7,755 nt of DNA from an uncultured Oscillibacter sp. (GTDB taxonomy: Bacteria; Bacillota; Clostridia; Oscillospirales; Oscillospiraceae). The notes beneath the pieces were generated by a model. The model searched no databases. It had not been told where the DNA came from and saw only the letters and a list, made by a program, of their open reading frames with translations. The stretch is from positions 1 through 7,755 of the forward strand of contig CAJUQM010000077.1 of NCBI GenBank assembly GCA_910588005.1, in the 5' to 3' direction. The translations under genes were made by a program, and so were the position numbers. Below are positions 1 through 4,390 of the stretch, piece after piece (positions within the stretch are counted from its first letter, which is position 1; each line of letters begins with the position of its first letter).

Positions 1-946
1 GCAGCACCGGCATCACGTCGATCTCCGGCGTGCAGCTGGCGGATTTGATGTGGATTATCCCGTCGAATCCCCGCTCGGCGCACTCCCTGGCCCACCAGAT
101 ATTGGCGGTGGCGGTGGGACCCATCTCATACTGGCACAGGTCCTGGATCTTTACATGCATATTTCTCTGCCCGTTGTGGCGGAGAAACTGATTGGTCACA
201 TTCATCCACCGGTGAACCTCCACCCGCATATTGGCCAGCCGCTGTTCCAGCTCCAGGTTGGAAAAGGCGTCCATAGCGGTATAGAACTCTCCCGCGATGC
301 CCACCCGGAGGGGGTGCCTGGGTTTGTCCAGAGGGACGGCCCGAAGCTCCTGCTTGGCGGCCCGGTAGCCAGACTCCACATCGCCCCGGTGGCCGGCGGT
401 GTACATGGCGGTCAGAAAGTTCTGATAGGCTCGCTGATATTCGCTGCCTGTGGCATCAAAGCCGCAATTTTGGTAGTACTCCCCGGTGATCTCGTCCAAA
501 TACTCCACCATCCGCAGGCCCTCCATAAACTGAGATAAGAATTTGGCGGGATGAGCTTTGGGATTGATCCGCCGGACGATGCGGACGTATTCCTTTTTTT
601 TGCGCATGTCATATTCCGAGAGATTGATGAAGTCAAAGTGATACCCAAGATCCCGCAGGATCTGCTCCAAAAGCTCTCCATAATACCCCAGGCGGCATAA
701 TCCGTGGGTCATCAGCAGTGTGTCCGCCCCGGCCTCCAGAGACTCGATCATGCTGCCCAAAACAGTTTTGAAGGGGGTGCAGACAAAATCCGGGCTGTAT
801 TTTGTGCCCAGTTCCATGGTCCGTTTGGTGAGGGGCGGCGGCATGACATATTTGGCGTCCAGCGCCTGTTCGACAATGTATTTAAAGGCACAGTTGTACT
901 CGGCGTACCGGGGAAATGAGATGTTTCTCTTTGCCGTGTCGGCCAT
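1..946 (-). CDS. COG3581-like acyl-CoA dehydratase activase-related protein (2-hydroxyglutaryl-CoA dehydratase-like), 3' end off window
   Basis: The frame is open from ATG at 946-944 to the left edge, giving 315 residues without a stop; the C-terminus is outside the window. The protein begins MADTAKRNISFPRYAEYNCA and contains PPPLTKRTMELGTKYSPDFVC (about 36-56, conserved in the family), a CTPFK motif at C56, HGLCRLGYYGE at C84, and SASCTPEIDVMP at C305. In this family such regularly placed cysteines suggest an Fe-S cluster like that of 2-hydroxyacyl-CoA dehydratase subunits, but that function has not been shown for this protein. The start is fixed by AAGGAGG nine bases upstream and by the TAATG overlap with the preceding gene, so the two are probably translationally coupled. 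No signal peptide or membrane segment is seen, so it is likely cytoplasmic. The family assignment is from recognised motifs. The molecular role (a partner in reductive activation or dehydration of acyl-CoA) is inference. Confidence 0.8.
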   Translation of the reverse strand, partial: MADTAKRNISFPRYAEYNCAFKYIVEQALDAKYVMPPPLTKRTMELGTKYSPDFVCTPFKTVLGSMIESLEAGADTLLMTHGLCRLGYYGELLEQILRDLGYHFDFINLSEYDMRKKKEYVRIVRRINPKAHPAKFLSQFMEGLRMVEYLDEITGEYYQNCGFDATGSEYQRAYQNFLTAMYTAGHRGDVESGYRAAKQELRAVPLDKPRHPLRVGIAGEFYTAMDAFSNLELEQRLANMRVEVHRWMNVTNQFLRHNGQRNMHVKIQDLCQYEMGPTATANIWWARECAERGFDGIIHIKSASCTPEIDVMPVL

Positions 947-1878
947 TACAGCGTTCCCTCCTTGAAGCGGATGATGTCGATGAAGCTCTCCAGCCGGGTT
1001 TCTACGCCCGCTGTGCCGCTCTGGCTGTCCAGCACCAGGTTCAGGATGGGCATTCCCTTCACCCGGCGCACAATCAGTTCGTTGACCATGGCGTCTGGCC
1101 CGCAGGGAAATGCACTGAGCAGAATGATGCCGTCCACCCCGTCCCGATACCGGGTGATTCCGCCTAGAATCTCCCGGCTGATCTCCCACTTGCAGGTGGG
1201 AGACAAGTCCCGGCTCCGTTTCAAGGCCCAATCCGGGTCTACTAGGTCGGCCCGCAAGGGAATTACGCCGGAGTGCCTGAGATAGTCGGCAACCACCTTG
1301 CCCATATAGGGGTCCTCGGCCACGTAGCTGTGAGCCGCCAGGAGAATTTTCATCCCGTCCCGTTTGAGCAGTGTCTCCTGCTTCTGCACCTGCGCTTTGT
1401 GCTGGGCCGACTCTGCCTTTTTCGCCAGTTTATAGGCCTGCTTCACCGCCTTGGCGGGACAGTTCAGGGCGCGGCCCAAGCTGAGGAAGGCGGCTTCTTC
1501 GTCTTTTTTCAGCAACAGGTCTACGTCATAGGACAGGAACTTCTGCTCCGTGCCGCGAAAGACGTTTCGAGCCAGGTCCGGCAGGGCTTCAAAGCGGGTG
1601 CACATATTCCGGTGACGGCCAAAGTTGCTGATCCGGGGAATCAAAATGTAATCGCACCTGCCAATCAGAGCGGCTATATGGCCCAGATAGATTTTCAGCG
1701 ACAGACACGCCTCGTCAATGGCCAGTGCCGTTCCGTGTTCCAGAGTCTCCCGGTCCGTGGGAGCGCTGACTACCGTGTGAATTCCCAGCTCTTGAAAAAA
1801 AGCGCGCCAGAGCGTGCCGTACCGGTAATACAGCATGGCGCGGGGGAGGCCGATGGTCGCGGCCTGTTTTTCCATCAT
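946..1878 (-). CDS. DUF2229/COG3580-like acyl-CoA dehydratase activase-related protein
   Basis: A 310-residue protein beginning MMEKQAATIGLPRAMLYYRY; IGLPRAMLYYRYGTLWRAFF is the typical N-terminal signature of DUF2229 proteins. Further family marks are EACLSLKIYLGH (C58), the IPRISNFGRHRNMC stretch (C92), PTCKWEIS, and FPCGPDAMVNEL near the C-terminus (C259), a glycine-proline cysteine motif that could bind a metal or Fe-S centre. In larger relatives this region is fused to BadF/HgdC-type ATPase domains and to a COG3581-like part; here it stands alone and is followed immediately by a separate COG3581-like gene. The frame extends upstream to an ATG at 1953, but a promoter -10 box lies inside that extension, so I chose the ATG at 1878, preceded by GGTGAT, a match to the 3' part of the Shine-Dalgarno consensus. 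The next ATG at 1875 is equally possible. It is probably cytoplasmic. The biochemical role is unknown; involvement in activating a 2-hydroxyacyl-CoA dehydratase is inferred from family relationship only. Confidence 0.82.
   Translation of the reverse strand: MMEKQAATIGLPRAMLYYRYGTLWRAFFQELGIHTVVSAPTDRETLEHGTALAIDEACLSLKIYLGHIAALIGRCDYILIPRISNFGRHRNMCTRFEALPDLARNVFRGTEQKFLSYDVDLLLKKDEEAAFLSLGRALNCPAKAVKQAYKLAKKAESAQHKAQVQKQETLLKRDGMKILLAAHSYVAEDPYMGKVVADYLRHSGVIPLRADLVDPDWALKRSRDLSPTCKWEISREILGGITRYRDGVDGIILLSAFPCGPDAMVNELIVRRVKGMPILNLVLDSQSGTAGVETRLESFIDIIRFKEGTL
957..963 (-). promoter_or_regulatory. Shine-Dalgarno of the COG3581-like gene
   Basis: Read leftward the bases are AAGGAGG, a near-perfect anti-16S match ending ten bases before the ATG at 946-944. 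The site lies inside the last codons of the upstream gene, whose TAA stop shares a base with this ATG. This supports coupled translation of the two proteins. Confidence 0.8.
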
Positions 1879-1941
1879 GATATCACCAAATTCTTTGAAT
1901 TGGACAGCCGGAGGTGTGGAGGAAAGGCTGACCGACTGGGA

Positions 1942-1950
1942 ATTATAGCA
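1942..1950 (-). promoter_or_regulatory. Extended -10 promoter for the COG3580/COG3581-like unit
   Basis: Read leftward the sequence is TGCTATAAT, a perfect TATAAT with the TGn extension. A weak -35-like TGGATT lies 17 bases upstream (1965-1970), as often seen with extended -10 promoters. Transcription would start near 1935, about 57 nt before the ATG at 1878. This argues against translation from the earlier in-frame ATG at 1953. Confidence 0.6.
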
Positions 1951-2025
1951 CATTGTCTAAAGAAAATCCATCTAATTTTTTAAAGATATGCCGGAGAATG
2001 GAGGAATCCTCTTTCGCGACCATGG

Positions 2026-2069
2026 AAAAGCCCCGCTTTTGAACGCTGCCGTTCAAAAGCGGGGCTTTT
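2026..2069 (-). terminator. Rho-independent terminator of the GntR-family gene
   Basis: A perfect 20-bp inverted repeat (2026-2045 and 2050-2069) with a four-base loop (2046-2049). The base of the stem is A/T and the middle carries GCCCCGC, so in the leftward transcript the hairpin ends in GGGGC followed by four U. It begins ten bases after the stop codon of the GntR-family gene and lies upstream of the promoter of the next leftward unit, so it should separate the two. On the + strand it is followed by five T and could also stop rightward read-through. Confidence 0.85.
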
Positions 2070-2079
2070 TAAAGCGCTG

Positions 2080-2787
2080 CTATTTGTTCCACGCGATCTT
2101 TAAAAGATGCTCCTGCTTAGCGAAATAATCCCGCGTCACATTCAGATGGGTGATCATGGCGTACCGGGCGCCCCGGGAGTCCTTTCTGCAGATCGCGTCT
2201 AAAATGCAGTGGTGTTCGTAGCTGGAGCGCATACGGAAACTGTCGCCGGATTCCTTGATGGAGATGTTTACGGCTGTGATGATGGTGGGCATCAGATTTT
2301 GCAGGACGCTGTTCCCTGTACACTCGGCAATGTAACAGTGGAACAGGGCGTCTTCATGGGTGTAGCTGTCGCCCAGGTTCAGCTTTTGTTCCAGGTTGCT
2401 GCACCGGATCATCAGCTCTTTCTTTTGATCCTCCGTAATGCGCTCGGCGGCGATTGCGGCCATCTCGGGTTCAAGCATCAGGCGCAAGTCCACCAGGTCT
2501 TTTGCCAGGGCGGAACCCTTTTTGATAAATGTGAGGCCCAGGGGGTCCTCCGGAACCCCCATCTGGTCGGAGACATAGGTGCCGGAACCCTGCCGTACCA
2601 CCAGGATATTGCGGGTGACAAGCCGTCTGATTGCCTCCCGAAGCGTGCTTCGTCCCACCTCCAGGAGTGTAGCCAGCTCCTGTTCGTTGGGCAGCCGGTC
2701 GCCGGGCTGTAAATTTTTTTCTTGAATCAAGCCAATGATCTGTTCTGTCGCCAGGTCGATGCGTGAAGTCATATTAGGAGAATCCAT
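2080..2787 (-). CDS. GntR-family transcriptional regulator, FadR subfamily (FCD domain)
   Basis: A 235-residue DNA-binding regulator. The N-terminal winged helix (about residues 9-73) shows the family hallmarks LQPGDRLPNEQELA, VGRSTLREAIRRL (recognition helix region) and RQGSGTYV (wing). The C-terminal all-helical FCD domain (about 95-225) has the usual metal-ligand pattern: D146 and H150 (DALFH), H192 (YEHHCILDAI) and H214 (MITHL), with R102 in LRLMLEP. This class usually binds a carboxylate effector at the metal site, which releases or alters DNA binding. Length is typical. I chose ATG 2787 because AGGAAG lies upstream, although the spacing is long; the ATG at 2772 has no ribosome binding site. 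The gene is divergent from the dehydrogenase/oxidoreductase operon and ends at a strong terminator. It probably regulates itself and that operon (inference from arrangement); the effector may be their hydroxy acid or oxo acid. Confidence 0.93.
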   Translation of the reverse strand: MDSPNMTSRIDLATEQIIGLIQEKNLQPGDRLPNEQELATLLEVGRSTLREAIRRLVTRNILVVRQGSGTYVSDQMGVPEDPLGLTFIKKGSALAKDLVDLRLMLEPEMAAIAAERITEDQKKELMIRCSNLEQKLNLGDSYTHEDALFHCYIAECTGNSVLQNLMPTIITAVNISIKESGDSFRMRSSYEHHCILDAICRKDSRGARYAMITHLNVTRDYFAKQEHLLKIAWNK

Positions 2788-2883
2788 ATGTACATACTTC
2801 CTAATTTTTGTATTTCAAATTCTGGGTCAACTATAATCATATGAATTTGACGGGGAATAAAAAGCGGCTGGAACACTCTGTAC

Positions 2884-2904
2884 GATACTAAAAATATACT
2901 AAAA
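2884..2904. promoter_or_regulatory. Candidate operator at the regulator promoter (tandem TACTAAAA)
   Basis: TACTAAAA occurs twice, at 2886-2893 and 2897-2904, 11 bp apart (one helical turn), over the -10 box and start point of the leftward promoter. GATACTAAA (2884-2892) has an exact inverted copy TTTAGTATC at 2974-2982, with centres 90 bp apart. The position suggests autoregulation by the adjacent GntR-family protein, but AT-rich sequence yields such repeats by chance, so this is tentative. Confidence 0.3.
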
Positions 2905-2921
2905 TTTCGAAGAAAAGTCAA
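2893..2921 (-). promoter_or_regulatory. Promoter of the GntR-family gene
   Basis: Read leftward: -35 TTGACT (2916-2921), a 17-base spacer, and -10 TATATT (2893-2898); each hexamer matches five of six consensus bases. Transcription would start near 2886, leaving a leader of about 98 nt before the ATG at 2787. The start point falls on the motif GATACTAAA (2884-2892), so a protein bound there would block transcription. Confidence 0.6.
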
Positions 2922-3120
2922 GGAATATTGGGTTTTAAAATCCACACTATTTAATATTTGTATTTTTTATAAGTTTAGTATCTTTCAAAATATGTCAACT
3001 CCCTCAAAAAGATATGATGATTATAGGAGCGATTTGCCAAAAAACGCGCCGTCAATTTTGATAAAATTTCAAAAAGTATTTGTAATAAACATAAAAATAT
3101 TGTTAAATTTATAACTTTTA

Positions 3121-3148
3121 TTGAAAATATACGATATTTTGATATGAT
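3121..3148 (+). promoter_or_regulatory. Promoter of the hydroxyacid dehydrogenase/oxidoreductase operon
   Basis: -35 TTGAAA (3121-3126), a 16-base spacer, and -10 TATGAT (3143-3148), each matching five of six consensus bases. The 60 bases upstream contain only six G or C, favourable for RNA polymerase alpha-subunit contact. The start would be near 3155, giving a leader of about 225 nt. No comparable promoter was found closer to the ATG at 3380. Confidence 0.6.
3124..3140. repeat. Second palindrome in the promoter spacer
   Basis: AAAATATACGATATTTT has 7-bp inverted arms around a three-base centre and fills the spacer between the -35 and -10 boxes. Its centre is 23 bp from that of the palindrome at 3147-3163, roughly two helical turns. 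The two palindromes do not share an obvious half-site, so they could bind different proteins or be chance products of AT-rich sequence. Confidence 0.3.
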
Positions 3149-3163
3149 GTATTTAAAATACAT
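3147..3163. promoter_or_regulatory. Candidate operator: palindrome on the -10 box and start point
   Basis: ATGTATTTAAAATACAT is an 8-bp perfect inverted repeat around one central base (3155), overlapping the end of the -10 box and the predicted transcription start. FadR-type regulators bind short palindromes of this size, so this is the best candidate site for the divergent GntR protein on the operon promoter. Binding is inferred from position and symmetry only. Confidence 0.35.
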
Positions 3164-3379
3164 ATGATGAATTTAAGAGAAAGAGGACTCCGTCTTCTTA
3201 GCACATGTAAAGATTCCGACAAGGTATTTGCAGCGGCAGCGGGGAAATGACCGCCCAAAAAACTGTTCGACGCTGGGATTTGCCGGGAATTGCAAAAACT
3301 GCTTTTTGAAAAGCGGACGCCGCAGTTTCAAATAGTCAGACCTATCGGTTCTGAAAAATTTACAAGGAGTTGAAATGAT
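3155..3379 (+). other. Long 5' leader of the operon with possible alternative hairpins
   Basis: The predicted transcript has about 225 nt before the ATG at 3380. AAACTGC (3296-3302) can pair with GCAGTTT (3322-3328), while CTGCTTTT (3299-3306) can instead pair with AAAAGCGG (3309-3316, with one G-U pair); these two pairings exclude each other. A smaller hairpin TTTGC/GCAAA (3279-3283/3292-3296) precedes them. No known riboswitch or T-box signature was recognised, and no U-run follows a stem as in an attenuator. A regulatory role is speculative. Confidence 0.25.
3364..3369 (+). promoter_or_regulatory. Shine-Dalgarno of the 2-hydroxyacid dehydrogenase
   Basis: AAGGAG ends ten bases before the ATG at 3380. 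An earlier ATG at 3375 is out of frame and too close to this site, so 3380 is the chosen start. Confidence 0.8.
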
Positions 3380-4390
3380 ATGAAAGTAGTGATTTGCGAC
3401 CATGTTTTTCCAGATCTTGAGGAGGAAAAAAGGGCGTTGGCCTGTGTTCCAGATTTGGAGCTGATCGATGCCCGCTGTACCTGCAAGGAAGATGTTATAG
3501 CGGCCTGCGCTGATGCGGACGCTGTGTTAAACCAATATAATTATCTGACGGAGGAGGTGGTGGACTCCTTTAAAAACTGCAAGGTCATCGCTACATATGG
3601 AATCGGGCTGGACAAGATCGATGTGGACGCGGCTTCGCGCCGGGGCATCTACCTCTGCAACAGTCCGGACTACAACAAATCTGAGGTCGCGGACCATATT
3701 GCCGCTATGGTATTGGCGCTTGAGCGGCATCTGGTGGAGTTTAACGACCGTGTGCGCCGGGGCGACTATCCCATTCCCTATGAGTGGATGAAACCGCACC
3801 GTCCCTGTGAACTGACGGTGGGATTTGTGGGCTTTGGACGGATTGCCCGTCAGGCGGCAAAAAAGCTCTCGGACGCCTTTGAGATGCGCGTGATCGCCTA
3901 TGATCCGTTTCTCTCCGCAGAGGAGATCACCTCCGCCGGAGGAAGGAAGGCGGAATTGGACGAGGTGATGCGTGAATCCGATTTTGTCTCGATCAACGTC
4001 TCTCTGCTGCCGTCCACCCGGGACCTGATCGGCAGGCGGGAATTGGCGCTGATGAAGCCCACTGCCTTTTTGATCAATTGCTCCAGAGGAGGAATCGTCA
4101 ATGAGGAGGACTTGATCGAGGCCCTGGAAAAGAAGAGGATCGCCGGCGCGGGATTGGACACGTTCACGCGTGAGCCGCTGCCAAAGGACAGTCCGTTCTG
4201 CCGGCTGGACAATGTGATTATGACGCCTCATGCCGCCTGGTATACGGTGGAGGCCATGGGCGATGTGCAGCGGGTGGCCGCAGAGCAGGTGGCCTTGGTG
4301 CTGACAGGTCAAAAACCCACCCGGTGCGTCAACTATGAAGAGGCGAACAAATACAAAAATAGGAGGACCCAATGGAACAGAAGAAGATGA
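3380..4390 (+). CDS. NAD-dependent D-2-hydroxyacid dehydrogenase (CtBP/phosphoglycerate dehydrogenase-like)
   Basis: A 336-residue cytoplasmic oxidoreductase that should interconvert a D-2-hydroxy acid and the 2-oxo acid with NAD(H). The N-terminal substrate-domain part carries TYGIGLDKIDVDAA (72-85), the substrate-loop signature. The Rossmann domain starts at VGFVGFGRIAR (147-157); the last glycine of the usual GxGxxG is A156. D175 (AYDPF) at the end of the second strand indicates NAD rather than NADP. The catalytic triad is complete: R236 (NCSRGG), E265 (TFTREPL) and H284 (TPHAAW). Relatives with the PHAAW form are often annotated C-terminal-binding protein-like. The substrate cannot be read from sequence; lactate, a branched or aromatic hydroxy acid, glycerate and others are all possible. 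The final codons overlap the next gene by 19 bases, and the tail RTQWNRRR is encoded by that gene's ribosome binding site and start region. It is first in an operon with the ferredoxin-dependent 2-oxoacid oxidoreductase, which could use its product. Confidence 0.92.
   Translation: MKVVICDHVFPDLEEEKRALACVPDLELIDARCTCKEDVIAACADADAVLNQYNYLTEEVVDSFKNCKVIATYGIGLDKIDVDAASRRGIYLCNSPDYNKSEVADHIAAMVLALERHLVEFNDRVRRGDYPIPYEWMKPHRPCELTVGFVGFGRIARQAAKKLSDAFEMRVIAYDPFLSAEEITSAGGRKAELDEVMRESDFVSINVSLLPSTRDLIGRRELALMKPTAFLINCSRGGIVNEEDLIEALEKKRIAGAGLDTFTREPLPKDSPFCRLDNVIMTPHAAWYTVEAMGDVQRVAAEQVALVLTGQKPTRCVNYEEANKYKNRRTQWNRRR
4361..4366 (+). promoter_or_regulatory. Shine-Dalgarno of the 2-oxoacid:ferredoxin oxidoreductase, inside the preceding gene
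   Basis: AGGAGG ends five bases before the ATG at 4372 and is read as Arg-Arg in the dehydrogenase frame. It selects 4372 over the in-frame ATGs at 4387 and 4396. With the 19-base overlap of the two genes, it indicates coupled translation. Confidence 0.8.

Larger units (their letters stand above)
2788..3379. other. Divergent AT-rich intergenic control region
   Basis: About 590 bp without a convincing protein gene. The core is extremely AT-rich (17 of 120 bases are G or C at 3061-3180), in sharp contrast to the GC-rich genes on both sides. It contains both divergent promoters, candidate operators, an A/T-tract stretch just upstream of the rightward -35 box that could act as an UP element, and a more GC-rich transcribed leader from about 3180. 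The motif ATATGATG appears three times on the + strand (3012-3019, 3142-3149, 3162-3169), the last two 20 bp apart. Confidence 0.7.

Noticed and set aside
594..601. A run of eight A (on the - strand) forming the slippery sequence A AAA AAG in frame within the COG3581-like gene
   Set aside because: The normal frame continues well beyond it with family motifs (up to C305), and I saw no downstream pseudoknot or meaningful alternative frame, so programmed frameshifting is not supported.
1273..1983. A 236-codon open frame on the + strand, opposite the COG3580-like gene
   Set aside because: The - strand frame matches a known family over its length; this is its shadow and also crosses the - strand promoter.
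2787..2796. A 10-bp palindrome TATGTACATA overlapping the start codon of the GntR-family gene
   Set aside because: It is short, does not extend on either side, and lies far downstream of the predicted promoter; kept only as a weak alternative operator candidate.
2975..3163. A 62-codon open frame on the - strand in the AT-rich intergenic region
   Set aside because: It is made of AT-rich codons (I, F, L, Y, K), has no ribosome binding site and covers the rightward promoter; more likely non-coding.
3155..3379. T-box riboswitch in the operon leader
   Set aside because: No T-box consensus (AGGGUGGNACCGCG-like) and no terminator hairpin followed by a U-run before the first gene.
3173..3403. A 76-codon open frame on the - strand opposite the leader and the dehydrogenase start
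   Set aside because: No ribosome binding site or recognisable motif, and it overlaps the true start of the dehydrogenase gene.
3527..4372. A 281-codon open frame on the - strand, opposite the 2-hydroxyacid dehydrogenase
   Set aside because: The + strand frame carries the NAD-binding and catalytic motifs; the antisense product has no recognisable motif.
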